A stretch of DNA of 64,000 nt from Polynucleobacter sp. (GTDB taxonomy: Bacteria > Pseudomonadota > Gammaproteobacteria > Burkholderiales > Burkholderiaceae), in the NCBI RefSeq assembly GCF_030693775.1, contig NZ_JAUXZY010000004.1, positions 62,001-126,000 on the forward strand. The letters run 5' to 3'. Position 1 is the first letter of the stretch, and every line of letters starts with the position of its first letter. Shown in pieces: positions 34,516 through 44,009 of this stretch. The translations under genes were made by a program, and so were the position numbers. The notes below the pieces were generated by a model, which saw only the letters and a list, made by a program, of their open reading frames with translations, searched no databases and was not told the origin of the DNA.

Positions 34516-35016
34516 ATGACGGTAAAAACACCCAGCTCGAAGAGCCCCAAGGCAGCGGCGGGCGCTAGCGCGAAAACTGCTGGCAAATCGACGGCATCCT
34601 CAAAAGCGGTTCCGCTGACCGATGCAGAGTTACTCAAAATGTCTGAAAAAGACTATATGAACAAGGCTCAGCTCGCATTCTTTCGCTTAAAGCTGGCAAC
34701 CCTGAAAGAGGATCTGCTGAAGAATGCTTCAGAAACAACCGAGCACTTGCGTGAGAATATTTTGGTTCCCGATCCAGCCGATCGCGCCACCATCGAAGAA
34801 GAGCACGCACTCGAACTGCGTACTCGCGACCGTGAGCGCAAGCTGCTCAAAAAAGTCGAGCAAGCATTGGCTCGTATTGAGTCCGGTGAATATGGTTGGT
34901 GCGAAGAGACCGGTGAGCCGATTGGCTTGTCCCGCTTAATCGCGCGCCCTACTGCCAACTTATCGCTCGAAGCGCAAGAGCGCCGCGAGCTGCGTCAAAA
35001 ATTATTCGGCGATTAA
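34516..35016 (+). CDS. dksA: RNA polymerase-binding transcription factor DksA, cysteine-poor type
   Basis: 166 aa from ATG 34516. A Lys/Ser/Ala-rich N-terminal tail is followed by the coiled coil with the RNA polymerase secondary-channel tip motif DPADRATIEEE (D-x-x-D-x-A). In the C-terminal globular domain YGWCEETGEPIGLSRLIARPTANLSLEAQERRE keeps only one of the four cysteines that bind zinc in E. coli DksA. It therefore probably folds without zinc. DksA works with ppGpp to adjust promoter use in the stringent response. A GTG 27 bases upstream is an alternative start. Confidence 0.93.
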   Translation: MTVKTPSSKSPKAAAGASAKTAGKSTASSKAVPLTDAELLKMSEKDYMNKAQLAFFRLKLATLKEDLLKNASETTEHLRENILVPDPADRATIEEEHALELRTRDRERKLLKKVEQALARIESGEYGWCEETGEPIGLSRLIARPTANLSLEAQERRELRQKLFGD

Positions 35017-35050
35017 CTTTTACTAACTCTACTAGTACCCTCATTTCGGA

Positions 35051-35953
35051 ATGACTAAACCAATGCCAACCATTGCGGATATTTCCCCCTTATTGAAAGC
35101 GGAAATATTGGCAGAAGCGCTGCCGTATATCCGTCAGTACCATGGCAAGACCATCGTGATTAAGTACGGCGGGAACGCTATGGTGGAAGAGCGCCTAAAA
35201 GAAAGTTTTGCACGCGACGTTATCTTGCTCAAGCTCGTTGGCATGAACCCAGTCGTGGTGCATGGTGGCGGTCCGCAGATTGATGAAGCCCTAAAAAAGA
35301 TTGGTAAGACAGGCACCTTTATTCAAGGCATGCGCGTAACCGATGAAGAAACCATGGAAGTGGTGGAGTGGGTTCTGGGCGGCGAAGTGCAGCAAGACAT
35401 TGTGATGTTGATTAATCACTTTGGTGGTCAGGCAGTAGGCCTCACCGGCAAAGATGGTGGTTTGATTCATGCGCGCAAGATGTTGGTCGCGGACGAAAAA
35501 AAGGCGGGCGCGACCATTGATCTGGGTTTCGTAGGCGAAATCGAGGCCATTAATCCGGCAGTTGTAAAGGCCCTGCAAGACGATGCCTTCATTCCAGTGA
35601 TATCGCCAATTGGTTTTAGTGCACAGGGTCAGGCATTCAATATCAATGCCGATCTCGTGGCTGGCAAAATGGCTGAAATACTGGGTGCTGAAAAATTGGT
35701 CATGATGACCAATATTCCTGGCGTCATGGATAAAAGCGGTAATTTATTAACCGATTTGACTGCCCGTGAAATCGATGGTTTATTTGCCGATGGAACCATT
35801 TCGGGCGGAATGCTGCCCAAGATTTCATCGGCGTTGGATGCCGCAAAGAGTGGCGTGAACTCCGTGCACATTATTGATGGCCGCATCGAGCATTCCCTCT
35901 TGTTGGAAATTCTGACTGAGCAAGCATTTGGCACGATGATTCGTTCTCGGTAA
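35051..35953 (+). CDS. argB: Acetylglutamate kinase
   Basis: 300 aa amino-acid kinase. It phosphorylates N-acetylglutamate in arginine synthesis. Signature motifs are [12 protein letters not shown] near the N-terminus, [28 protein letters not shown] and [33 protein letters not shown] in the C-terminal lobe. The motif [25 protein letters not shown] is typical of the arginine-sensitive-like family end. It follows dksA by 34 bases, where in several Burkholderiales I would expect hslVU. Confidence 0.95.
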   Translation: MTKPMPTIADISPLLKAEILAEALPYIRQYHGKTIVIKYGGNAMVEERLKESFARDVILLKLVGMNPVVVHGGGPQIDEALKKIGKTGTFIQGMRVTDEETMEVVEWVLGGEVQQDIVMLINHFGGQAVGLTGKDGGLIHARKMLVADEKKAGATIDLGFVGEIEAINPAVVKALQDDAFIPVISPIGFSAQGQAFNINADLVAGKMAEILGAEKLVMMTNIPGVMDKSGNLLTDLTAREIDGLFADGTISGGMLPKISSALDAAKSGVNSVHIIDGRIEHSLLLEILTEQAFGTMIRSR

Positions 35954-35971
35954 GTGGTACATTAATCAGTC

Positions 35972-36622
35972 ATGAGCACAAAACCACCCAACGACGATGT
36001 GAGCGCAGAAGCGCCAGCAGAAGAAAAGACGCGCAAGCGGCCGCGTCCGGGTGAACGTCGCTTGCAAATCTTGCAAGTGCTGGCGGAGATGCTGCAAAAC
36101 CCACGGGGTGAGCGCGTAACCACTGCTGCATTGGCAGCGAAAATTGATGTCTCTGAGGCTGCGCTGTATCGCCATTTTGCAAGTAAGGCGCAGATGTTTG
36201 AGGGCCTCATCGCTTTTATCGAGCAGACCGTCTTTGGTTTAATTAACCAGATCAATCAAAAAGAAGAGTCGGGTTTGGCGCAGACCCGTGGCATTTTGCA
36301 AATGCTCTTGGTGTTTGCGGAAAAAAATCCGGGCATGACGCGCGTGCTGTTGGGCGATGCCTTACTCCAGGAAGATGATCGCCTGCAGGATCGCATTTCT
36401 CAAGTGCTCGACCGAGTAGAGGCATCCCTCAAACAATCCCTGCGTATTGGCCAGTCACAAGGTAGTGCGCCAGGAAATGCAGGCCAAGATGACGTTGCGG
36501 TTCGTGCTGCTTTATTAATGAGCTTTGTGCTGGGCCGCTGGCATCGCTTTGCGCGCAGCGGTTTTAAAAAGTTGCCAACTGAGGCATCCGAGATTAGCCT
36601 TCGTATCTTGCTTGCAGAATGA
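35972..36622 (+). CDS. slmA: SlmA-like nucleoid occlusion factor (TetR family)
   Basis: 216 aa. Residues 1-27 are a charged extension. The HTH spans [34 protein letters not shown], and [24 protein letters not shown] precedes it as in SlmA. The C-terminal domain ([38 protein letters not shown]) matches. SlmA binds specific DNA sites over the nucleoid and inhibits FtsZ ring assembly. It overlaps metX by four bases, which couples a cell-division factor to methionine synthesis genes in the transcript. Confidence 0.87.
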   Translation: MSTKPPNDDVSAEAPAEEKTRKRPRPGERRLQILQVLAEMLQNPRGERVTTAALAAKIDVSEAALYRHFASKAQMFEGLIAFIEQTVFGLINQINQKEESGLAQTRGILQMLLVFAEKNPGMTRVLLGDALLQEDDRLQDRISQVLDRVEASLKQSLRIGQSQGSAPGNAGQDDVAVRAALLMSFVLGRWHRFARSGFKKLPTEASEISLRILLAE

Positions 36623-37758
36623 GTGATCTCCATCTCTCACGAAATACCATCCATTTTGCAGAATCCCTACCCTTACAAAGTGGAGCGATTCTCAGTAATT
36701 ACAACCTAGTTATTGAAACCTACGGTAAGCTCAATAGCGATAAGAGTAATGCCATTTTGATTTGCCATGCACTCAATGCATCGCATCACGTAGCTGGACC
36801 TGATCCAGAAAATCCATCGGATATCGGCTGGTGGGACAACATGATTGGGCCAGGAAAGCCAATCGACACCAATCGTTTTTTTGTGATCGGCGTTAACAAT
36901 TTAGGTTCGTGCTTCGGCTCCACAGGACCCATGAGCGTGAATCCCGAAACCAATAAGCCCTATGGGGCAGATTTCCCGGTAGTGACGGTAGAGGATTGGG
37001 TCAATACGCAAGCCAGACTAGCCGATAAATTAGGTATTCGTCGCTTTGCTGCTGTCATGGGCGGCAGCTTAGGCGGCATGCAGGCAATGGCGTGGGCGAT
37101 TCAGTTTCCCAAGCGCCTAGGGCACTGCATCGTGATTGCATCGACCCCCAAATTGAGCGCTCAGAATATTGCGTTTAATGAAGTGGCGCGCAATGCCATT
37201 TTGTCGGATCCCGATTTTCATGGCGGCAACTACTACGCCCATGGCGTGGTACCCAAAAGTGGTTTGCGCCTGGCCCGTATGGTTGGCCACATTACTTATC
37301 TGTCAGACGATGACATGGCTGAAAAGTTTGGACGGGAGTTGCAACGCCCGGCTGGCGCGCCCGATGAGTATCGCTTTAGTTTTGATGTGGAGTTTGAGGT
37401 TGAGAGTTACTTGCGCTATCAAGGCGACAAGTTTTCGAGCTACTTTGATGCCAATACTTATCTTCTCATCACCCGCGCCTTAGATTATTTTGATCCTGCG
37501 CGCCGCTATGGAGGTAGTTTGAGTCGTGCCCTAGCTGAAGTACAAGCCCAGTTTCTGATCATTAGTTTTTCAACCGATTGGCGCTTTCCGCCCAATCGCA
37601 GCAGGGAAATTGTTGAGGCCCTGCTTAGCAATAAGCGCGAGGTATCGTATGCCGAGATTGATGCGCCGCATGGGCATGATGCATTTTTGTTAGATGATGC
37701 CCGGTACCATAATTTAGTGCGTGCTTATTTCAAAAAAATTGCTGAGGTGCTGCCATGA
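36619..37758 (+). CDS. metX: Homoserine O-acyltransferase MetX
   Basis: 379 aa alpha/beta hydrolase. The nucleophile elbow is [12 protein letters not shown] (Ser), and the catalytic Asp/His lie in [10 protein letters not shown] and [32 protein letters not shown] is also a family signature. It activates homoserine with acetyl-CoA or succinyl-CoA as the first committed step of methionine synthesis. MetX homologues differ in the acyl donor used, which cannot be told here. Overlaps slmA upstream and metW downstream by four bases, indicating tight translational coupling. Confidence 0.92.
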   Translation: MSDLHLSRNTIHFAESLPLQSGAILSNYNLVIETYGKLNSDKSNAILICHALNASHHVAGPDPENPSDIGWWDNMIGPGKPIDTNRFFVIGVNNLGSCFGSTGPMSVNPETNKPYGADFPVVTVEDWVNTQARLADKLGIRRFAAVMGGSLGGMQAMAWAIQFPKRLGHCIVIASTPKLSAQNIAFNEVARNAILSDPDFHGGNYYAHGVVPKSGLRLARMVGHITYLSDDDMAEKFGRELQRPAGAPDEYRFSFDVEFEVESYLRYQGDKFSSYFDANTYLLITRALDYFDPARRYGGSLSRALAEVQAQFLIISFSTDWRFPPNRSREIVEALLSNKREVSYAEIDAPHGHDAFLLDDARYHNLVRAYFKKIAEVLP

Positions 37759-38336
37759 TGCGCGCTGATTTTGCCGCGATTGCCAACTGGGTTGCGCCGC
37801 AAAGCCAAGTGCTCGACTTGGGTTGTGGAGATGGCAGCTTTTTGGCTTTTTTGCAAACCCAAAAACCGGTGCATGCCTATGGTGTTGAGATCGATGACCA
37901 AAGAGTATTGGCCTGCGTGCAAAAAGGCCTCAATGTGATTCAGCAGGATTTGGAAGGGGGTTTAGCTCTCTTTGAAGATAAAAGTTTTGATACGGTTGTG
38001 TTATCGCAAACCGTACAAACGATTCACCAGACTGAAAAAATTCTTTCTGAAATCGTTCGCGTCGGAAAAGAGTGCGTCATCTCCTTCCCGAATTTCGGCC
38101 ATTGGTCGCATCGCCTCGCCGTTGCAATGGGACACATGCCCGTATCTAAGTCGCTGCCCTACGCTTGGTTTGATACGCCCAATGTGCGTGTTTTAACCAT
38201 TGCTGATTTTGAGGGGCTGGCACACCGACTGGGATTAGACATTTTGGATCGCGTTGTTTTGCACGAAGGCCGCCCAATCACCTGGGCCGCTAATCTACTG
38301 GGCAGCTTAGCCATTTACCGTATTCGTGGCACTTAA
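37755..38336 (+). CDS. metW: MetW methyltransferase-like protein
   Basis: 193 aa. A SAM-binding Rossmann fold starts [61 protein letters not shown], and [18 protein letters not shown] later in the sequence, are MetW signatures. It forms a complex with MetX and is needed for efficient homoserine acylation in several proteobacteria; its own methyl acceptor is unknown. Overlaps metX (ATGATG) and the AmpG-like gene. Confidence 0.92.
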   Translation: MMRADFAAIANWVAPQSQVLDLGCGDGSFLAFLQTQKPVHAYGVEIDDQRVLACVQKGLNVIQQDLEGGLALFEDKSFDTVVLSQTVQTIHQTEKILSEIVRVGKECVISFPNFGHWSHRLAVAMGHMPVSKSLPYAWFDTPNVRVLTIADFEGLAHRLGLDILDRVVLHEGRPITWAANLLGSLAIYRIRGT

Positions 38337-39666
38337 TTCAATCCGTTCTTGGGCAAGTGATTTTCGGGTTTACCTGGAATGGCCTTGCCTGCGGATGCTG
38401 TTCTTGGGTTTTTCTGCGGGGCTCCCACTTCTACTCGTCCTAGGCACGCTGAGTTTTTGGTTGCGAGAAGCGGGCATTGATCGCAGCACCATTGGTTACC
38501 TCACCTGGATTGGCCTGATCTATGCAGGCAAGTGGTTATGGGCCCCTTTAGTGGATCGCCTACCGATTCCGTTTTTAGGTCGATTGCTGGGACGCCGTCG
38601 CAGTTGGTTGATCTTTGCCCAAACTATCATTGTTCTTGGCTTATTGGGCATGGCGAGCTTAGACCCCAAGCTTGCGATTACCCCAGTGGTGTGGTGCGCC
38701 TTACTGGTGGCATTTGGCTCTGCGACACAAGACATTGCGCTAGATGCATTCCGGATTGAGTCTGCCGACAGTGATCGACAAGCCGCATTAGCTGCAACGT
38801 ATCAAACGGGATATCGCCTTGCCTTGATTTGGTCAGGCGCAGGCGTGCTGTGGTTAGCGGCTCGCGTTGAGACAGGCGCGGGCTACGATGCCAGTGCATG
38901 GCAATTTGCTTATGTGGTCATGGCCTTTTCGATTAGCGTTGGCCTTATTACAACCCTCTTGAGCAAGGAGCCGGCACGCATTGAGTTGGCTAAGGCTCGC
39001 AATGCAAAAGCATGGTTGCATCAAACGCTCATTGAACCTTTTTCAGAATTCATTACCCGCTACGGTTGGCATGCCATTGTCATCTTAGGACTAATCGCAA
39101 TCTATCGGATTAGTGACATTGTGATGGGGATTATGGCAAATCCATTTTATGTAGACATGGGCTACACCAAAGATGAAGTGGCCGCAGTGAGCAAAGTGTT
39201 TGGCGTGATCATGACCTTGCTTGGCGCCTTTATTGGCGGCGTATTGGCACTCCGGTTTGGGGTGATGCGCATTTTGTTTTTGGGAGCCGTTTTATCTGCC
39301 GTTAGTAATCTACTCTTTGCTTGGCTGGCAACCCAAGGCCATGATTTGACTGGATTGGTTTGGGTTATTTCTGCAGACAACCTCAGCTCTGGAATTGCGA
39401 CTGCAGCCTTTATTGCATTTTTATCCTCATTAACGAACATCCAGTATTCAGCAACCCAATACGCCTTATTCAGCTCGATGATGCTCTTGGCACCAAAATG
39501 GTTGGCCGGATTTTCTGGGGTGTTTGTGGATGCCTTTGGATACCCTATCTTTTTTATTAGCACCGCCATTATTGGTGTGCCAGTGCTTTTACTAATCTGG
39601 CTGGTGATTCATTTCAATTTAGTGCAATTCAAAAAACAGGAATCAGCGACGATCCCTATCGATTAA
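38326..39666 (+). CDS. ampG: AmpG-like muropeptide permease (MFS)
   Basis: 446 aa with about 12 membrane segments. RMLFLGFSAGLPLLLVLGTLSFWLREAGIDRSTIGYLTWIGLIYAGKWLWAPLVDR is the AmpG opening, with the conserved DR at the end of the third segment. The QDIALDAFRIE motif is another family marker. AmpG imports anhydro-muropeptides for cell-wall recycling, consistent with the lytic transglycosylase gene in the window. The start is GTG 38326, overlapping metW. A substrate other than muropeptides is possible. Confidence 0.88.
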   Translation: MALNSIRSWASDFRVYLEWPCLRMLFLGFSAGLPLLLVLGTLSFWLREAGIDRSTIGYLTWIGLIYAGKWLWAPLVDRLPIPFLGRLLGRRRSWLIFAQTIIVLGLLGMASLDPKLAITPVVWCALLVAFGSATQDIALDAFRIESADSDRQAALAATYQTGYRLALIWSGAGVLWLAARVETGAGYDASAWQFAYVVMAFSISVGLITTLLSKEPARIELAKARNAKAWLHQTLIEPFSEFITRYGWHAIVILGLIAIYRISDIVMGIMANPFYVDMGYTKDEVAAVSKVFGVIMTLLGAFIGGVLALRFGVMRILFLGAVLSAVSNLLFAWLATQGHDLTGLVWVISADNLSSGIATAAFIAFLSSLTNIQYSATQYALFSSMMLLAPKWLAGFSGVFVDAFGYPIFFISTAIIGVPVLLLIWLVIHFNLVQFKKQESATIPID

Positions 39667-40445
39667 ATCGACCAGTCATAGTCGACGACTAAGGGCGCAT
39701 GATCCGAGAAGCGCTCTTGCTTGAAGATGGAAGTCGTTTTAGCTGATGCCGCAATTTTCGCAGTCGCGATCTGGTAATCAATCCGCCACCCGACGTTCTT
39801 GGCGTAGGCTTGACCTCGCTGGCTCCACCAGGTGTAGCAGGCATCGGTCGTATCGGGTTCGAGTTTGCGATAAACGTCGACGTATCCAATTTCGCCAAAG
39901 AGACGCGTTAACCAAGCACGCTCTTCCGGTAAAAATCCGGAATTCTTTAGATTGCCTTTCCAGTTCTTTAAATCCGCCTCGTGGTGCGCAATGTTGACAT
40001 CCCCGCATAGGACGATTTCACGGCCACTGCGCTTGAGTGCAATCAGATGGGGCATGAATGCCTCAAGGTAACGAAACTTGGCTTCCTGGCGCTCTGGCGA
40101 GCTGGAGCCGGAAGGCATGTACACCGAGATAACCGAAAGGGTTTTATAGCGGGCCTCAACGTAACGTCCCTCGGCATCAAACTCGGGATTACCAAAACCG
40201 TAAATGATGTCATCCGGTTGGTGCGGGGTATAGATCCCGCAGCCGCTGTAGCCTTTTTTCTCGGCACAGTGAAAGAAGCCCAGCAGATCGCCGGGGCGCA
40301 TGAGGTCTTCATCCAGATCGGGCTCTTGGGCCTTGAGTTCTTGCATACAAATGAAGTCCGCCTTTTGCTGGAGCGCCCAAGGAATAAAGCCTTTTTTGGC
40401 TGCAGAACGGATACCGTTGAGGTTCGCTGAAATGATGCGTAACAT
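39663..40445 (-). CDS. xthA: Exodeoxyribonuclease III
   Basis: 260 aa AP endonuclease/3-prime exonuclease. Conserved motifs: [17 protein letters not shown] at the start, [13 protein letters not shown] (catalytic Glu), [30 protein letters not shown] and [11 protein letters not shown] with [12 protein letters not shown] at the end. The final His of the SDH motif is catalytic. Divergent from pyrE with only eight bases between the ATG codons, so each promoter must lie within the other gene or its leader. Confidence 0.95.
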   Translation of the reverse strand: MLRIISANLNGIRSAAKKGFIPWALQQKADFICMQELKAQEPDLDEDLMRPGDLLGFFHCAEKKGYSGCGIYTPHQPDDIIYGFGNPEFDAEGRYVEARYKTLSVISVYMPSGSSSPERQEAKFRYLEAFMPHLIALKRSGREIVLCGDVNIAHHEADLKNWKGNLKNSGFLPEERAWLTRLFGEIGYVDVYRKLEPDTTDACYTWWSQRGQAYAKNVGWRIDYQIATAKIAASAKTTSIFKQERFSDHAPLVVDYDWSI

Positions 40446-40453
40446 GGAGGCCT

Positions 40454-41131
40454 ATGAACTCTAAAAATGTAAATCAATTCGACTTTATCCGTTTTGCCCT
40501 AGAGGCTCAGGTTTTATCGTTTGGTGAGTTTAAAACCAAAGCCGGTCGTCAATCCCCTTATTTTTTTAATGCCGGCGGCTTTAGTGATGGCGCCTTGCTC
40601 GGGGCCTTGGGTAAGTACTACGCCAATGCCTTGCTCGAATCCGGCGTTGCATTCGACATGCTGTATGGCCCTGCTTATAAAGGCATCACCTTGGCTGCCG
40701 CAACCGCAATTGCCTTGGCCAGTCAAAATAAAAATGTTCCGTTTGCTTACAACCGCAAAGAGGCAAAAGACCATGGCGAGGGCGGCACTTTGGTGGGCGC
40801 ACCGGTTAAGGGCCGGGTGGTGATTATTGATGATGTGATTTCAGCAGGCACGTCCGTGCGAGAGTCCGTGGAATTGATTCGAGCTGCCGGTGCAGAGCCT
40901 GCAGCGGTTTTGATTGCTCTCGATCGAATGGAGCGCTCAGGCAATGCAATCGATATTGGTGAGCACTCTGCGGTTCAGAGTGTTGAGCACGAGTTTGGCA
41001 TCCCGGTGATTGCGATTGCTAATTTGAGTAATCTGATGGACTACCTCGATGCGTCTAAGGACACTGCTTTACAGAAATACCTTCCGGCCGTGACAGCCTA
41101 CCGCAAGCAATACGGGATCAAGGCAGGGTAA
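40454..41131 (+). CDS. pyrE: Orotate phosphoribosyltransferase
   Basis: 225 aa. The PRPP-binding motif is [28 protein letters not shown], the hallmark of type I phosphoribosyltransferases, and [14 protein letters not shown] near the N-terminus is the orotate-binding region. It forms OMP from orotate and PRPP in pyrimidine synthesis. Its 3-prime end overlaps dapF (minus strand) by 14 bases. GGAGGCC stands seven bases before the ATG. Confidence 0.95.
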   Translation: MNSKNVNQFDFIRFALEAQVLSFGEFKTKAGRQSPYFFNAGGFSDGALLGALGKYYANALLESGVAFDMLYGPAYKGITLAAATAIALASQNKNVPFAYNRKEAKDHGEGGTLVGAPVKGRVVIIDDVISAGTSVRESVELIRAAGAEPAAVLIALDRMERSGNAIDIGEHSAVQSVEHEFGIPVIAIANLSNLMDYLDASKDTALQKYLPAVTAYRKQYGIKAG

Positions 41132-42017
41132 ATTCGCCCTCAAAGACGGTGCTAGCTGGCCCGGTCATGATGACCGATTGCGCAGCGCCATCGCGAACTC
41201 CGGCCCATGCAATAGTCAGCTCCCCTCCGTGCGTTTGCACGCGCACTGGGGAGTCAAGCAAGCCTCTGCGAATCCCCGAGACCACTGCAGCGCAAGCGCC
41301 GGTACCGCATGCCAGGGTTTCTCCTGCGCCACGTTCATAGACGCGTAACTTGATGGCATTGCGATTCAGTACTTGCATGTAGCCAGCATTCACGCGCTGT
41401 GGAAAGGCGGAGTGGCTTTCAATGCGCGGGCCCTCTTGGGTGACAGGCGCGCTATCAACATCCATCACAACCTGCACGGCGTGCGGGTTACCCATTGACA
41501 GCACGCCAATCCAATCATCATGCCCGCCTGGATTTGAACCAATGGGCAGGGCGTAGAGGGTTTCATGAAACTCGATTTTGCTCGCTAAATTTTCAGCGTG
41601 AAATGGAATGCGATCGTGTTCAAAGATGGGCGCTCCCATATCGACTTGGACTTGTCCATCGGGAAGCGCCTCGAGTGTCAAGACCGTATGCGCAACTTCT
41701 ACCCGCAGTGGGTTTTTGCTCGATAGCTTTTTATCCAATACATAGCGCACGAAGCAGCGCGAACCATTGCCGCATTGCTCAACTTCGCCACCATCGGAAT
41801 TAAAAATACGATACCGAAAGTCAGCATCAGAGCGAGTTGCTTTTTCAATCAACAGAATTTGATCGGCCCCAATGCCAAATTGGCGATGGGCTAGCTGACG
41901 CCATTCCTCTTTAGTAATGGTGCTGAGATCCTGATCGATGCCATTGAGCACAATAAAGTCATTGCCTGCCCCATGCATTTTGGTAAAGCGCAGTGTGCGT
42001 TTTAAGTCAGTACTCAA
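41118..42017 (-). CDS. dapF: Diaminopimelate epimerase
   Basis: 299 aa. [16 protein letters not shown] is the family opening. The two active-site cysteines are in [15 protein letters not shown] and [15 protein letters not shown]. It converts L,L-DAP to meso-DAP for lysine and peptidoglycan. The ORF starts at TTG 42017 with GGAAC at a plausible distance. A later in-frame ATG lies within the MHGAGN motif and would remove the N-terminus, so TTG is preferred. Next to the two acyltransferases, same strand. Confidence 0.93.
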   Translation of the reverse strand: MSTDLKRTLRFTKMHGAGNDFIVLNGIDQDLSTITKEEWRQLAHRQFGIGADQILLIEKATRSDADFRYRIFNSDGGEVEQCGNGSRCFVRYVLDKKLSSKNPLRVEVAHTVLTLEALPDGQVQVDMGAPIFEHDRIPFHAENLASKIEFHETLYALPIGSNPGGHDDWIGVLSMGNPHAVQVVMDVDSAPVTQEGPRIESHSAFPQRVNAGYMQVLNRNAIKLRVYERGAGETLACGTGACAAVVSGIRRGLLDSPVRVQTHGGELTIAWAGVRDGAAQSVIMTGPASTVFEGEFTLP

Positions 42018-42042
42018 GCGGTGTTCCGTTCCGGATGGTCAA

Positions 42043-42939
42043 TTAATACAAGCTTGCTTCGCCAGGTGGGCGATGCTTAAAGCGTTTATGTACCCAATAG
42101 TACTCTGCAGGCCTTTCGCGAACAAGCGCTTCGATGCATTGGTTGAGGCGGGCGGCATCGTTGCTGGGATCGTCGCTTGGGAAGTTTTCCAGGGGCGCAC
42201 TGATGCGGCAAACATAGCCGCTGCGATTCGCATTTAAGGTAGTCGTCATCAAGCAGACCTCGGCGCCGCTCAATTGGGCCAAGCGCGATACTGAGGTAAT
42301 GGTGCTGGTTTGAATGCCAAAAAAAGGAACAAACACGGAATCGCGTGGTCCCAGATCAATATCTGGCGCAATGAAGATGAAATTCCCGGTTTGGATTTCT
42401 CGAATCAGGTCGCGCAAACGGCTTTGCCGCTCAATCGACTTACCACCAAAACGATTACGCCACTCAATCATCTTTTGATTGAAAAATGGGTTCTTCATTT
42501 TTTGGTACAGTCCTGCGCCGCCCATCCAGCCCCGTTCTTTTGCCATCACGGAAAGGGCCATGAAGCCCCCTTCTAAACCAACGAAATGCGGATTGATTAA
42601 TAGCCTTGGTTTGCGATCACCGAGCGGGATTGCGGATTCAATTTCGACCATTGCCTGAATTTGCGCCCCAGTGCCGAGCCAGATCCGGCTACGCTCAATC
42701 ACGCTGCGACCAAATAGCTTCCAGTGCTCCAGCGCAAGGGCGTTGATTTCATCGTCAGATAGAGACGGAAAGCAAAGTCGCAGATTCGTTTTGACGACGT
42801 GTGCACGCTCGTTCGGAATATGCGCTGCCAACCAGCCCAAACCATAACCAATCGGAACAATGATGGCGTAGGGCAAAAAGGCAAACAAGCGCAAGAGGCT
42901 GAGCGCTAAAAAATTAAAGATGGTTTGGGACCAGGTCAT
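42043..42939 (-). CDS. LpxL/HtrB-type lauroyl acyltransferase homologue
   Basis: 298 aa. One N-terminal membrane segment (IFNFLALSLLRLFAFLPYAIIVPIGYGLGWLAA), the HX4E motif in INPHFVGLEGGFMAL, and the late motif IFIAPDIDLGPRDSVFVPFFGI. The C-terminal EYYWVHKRFKHRPPG is almost identical to the paralogue at 17030-17971. Two LpxL-type genes divergent from metK is a common Burkholderiaceae arrangement. Probably transfers a fatty acyl chain to Kdo2-lipid A; which chain is unknown. Confidence 0.87.
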   Translation of the reverse strand: MTWSQTIFNFLALSLLRLFAFLPYAIIVPIGYGLGWLAAHIPNERAHVVKTNLRLCFPSLSDDEINALALEHWKLFGRSVIERSRIWLGTGAQIQAMVEIESAIPLGDRKPRLLINPHFVGLEGGFMALSVMAKERGWMGGAGLYQKMKNPFFNQKMIEWRNRFGGKSIERQSRLRDLIREIQTGNFIFIAPDIDLGPRDSVFVPFFGIQTSTITSVSRLAQLSGAEVCLMTTTLNANRSGYVCRISAPLENFPSDDPSNDAARLNQCIEALVRERPAEYYWVHKRFKHRPPGEASLY

Positions 42940-42951
42940 CTCAAATTCAAT

Positions 42952-43809
42952 CTAGTGTGGTGGTGGCTCAGCCCCAAGGGGGTGTTTAAAGCGGTTGTAA
43001 GCCCAAATAAACTGCTCGGGTGCGATTAAGATTGCTGCCTCGATTGCTGCGTTGAGTTCGTTGCAAGATATCCCTGGATCTTCCGAGAAGGCATCAAGGC
43101 GACTTGCTTGCATGAGCCAGCCTTCGCCAAGCCCTTTGCGTTTGGCAGTAAACATCACTACAGGCGTATGGTGCCGATTTGCAAGGCGTGCTGGCAGGGT
43201 GGTTGTGTAAGCTGGACGCCCAAAAAAAGAAGCCCAAATGCCATCACCGCCGCTGGGCACTTGATCCGGAAGAATGCCAATGGCCTCTCCTCGTGTCAGT
43301 GCGCGGGTCATTTGACGCACCCCTTGCAGGTTTGTTGGTACAAAATGCATATTTGGATAGGCCCTGCCGCCCTCGATAACGTCGTTTAGCCAGTCTTGTC
43401 GTGCTGGCCGATACAAAATCGTGGCCGGAAAGTGCTGTGCGAGCACGCGCGGAATAATTTCAAAGCCACCGAAGTGGGGTGTGAGCATGACTAAACCATG
43501 CCCCTCATTGATCGCTTTATCCACCACCTCCCAGTTGCTAATTTCAGTCGAAGAAAGGGCTTTGCTGGGATTACGCCATATCCATAAGCTGTCAGAGAAC
43601 AGCATTCCGGAGGCACAGGCCGCCGACCAAATACGTACTGGGAAGTGATTTTGCGTCGCAGCAGAAAGGTAATGTTGCTTAAAGAGGCTGCGATAGTGCT
43701 TTGATCCAACAAATGCCAGTAAACCCAGCGCACCCCCAATGACCTGCGCAAAACCTAGCGGCATCGCTGCAATGGTGTGGAGCATGAGCTTAAAAAGTAG
43801 GGTACGCAC
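42952..43809 (-). CDS. Second LpxL/HtrB-like acyltransferase
   Basis: 285 aa, more distant from the other two copies. The catalytic HX4E motif is HGLVMLTPHFGGFEIIPR (HFGGFE). Other markers are ILYRPARQDWLNDVIEGGR and GILPDQVPSGGDGIWASFFGR. The ORF starts at GTG; an ATG eight codons later could also serve. It probably adds a secondary acyl chain to lipid A, and with the downstream homologue forms a two-gene transcription unit divergent from metK. Confidence 0.85.
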   Translation of the reverse strand: MRTLLFKLMLHTIAAMPLGFAQVIGGALGLLAFVGSKHYRSLFKQHYLSAATQNHFPVRIWSAACASGMLFSDSLWIWRNPSKALSSTEISNWEVVDKAINEGHGLVMLTPHFGGFEIIPRVLAQHFPATILYRPARQDWLNDVIEGGRAYPNMHFVPTNLQGVRQMTRALTRGEAIGILPDQVPSGGDGIWASFFGRPAYTTTLPARLANRHHTPVVMFTAKRKGLGEGWLMQASRLDAFSEDPGISCNELNAAIEAAILIAPEQFIWAYNRFKHPLGAEPPPH

Positions 43810-43856
43810 CCCATCATCATATTCAATCCCTTAAAGGATCAGGCTAATTCTGAATT

Positions 43857-43885
43857 TTGCCCAAATCACGAAGTTCGGATAGAAT
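43857..43885 (+). promoter_or_regulatory. Promoter of metK
   Basis: -35 TTGCCC (43857-43862) and -10 TAGAAT (43880-43885) separated by 17 bases. Transcription would start near 43892, exactly where the leader hairpin begins, leaving a leader of about 118 nt before the metK ATG. Confidence 0.65.
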
Positions 43886-43891
43886 CCTCCC

Positions 43892-43974
43892 ATCGCCGAG
43901 TTAAGACAACTTGCGGGGCGATTAAAAATTCTGCTAAAGCGTCGCCGTTGTGGTTCCTGGCACGTCGAGTTGTC
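43892..43974 (+). promoter_or_regulatory. Structured metK leader with mutually exclusive helices
   Basis: Helix A: ATCGCC (43892-43897) pairs with GGCGAT (43917-43922), enclosing AGTT/AACT (43899-43902 with 43908-43911). Helix B: GACAACTTG (43905-43913) can pair with CGAGTTGTC (43966-43974), eight Watson-Crick pairs and one G-T, competing with the inner helix. I do not recognise it as a known SAM riboswitch class. A cis-regulatory role for the SAM synthetase message is inference from position and from the competing pairings. Confidence 0.5.
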
Positions 43975-44009
43975 CTACTGATCGTGTTAATTTTTAAAGG
44001 AAAAACGCA

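Noticed and set aside
43930-43945. GCTAAA motif in the metK leader as a SAM-II riboswitch
   Set aside because: The remaining SAM-II core and its pseudoknot cannot be found around it.
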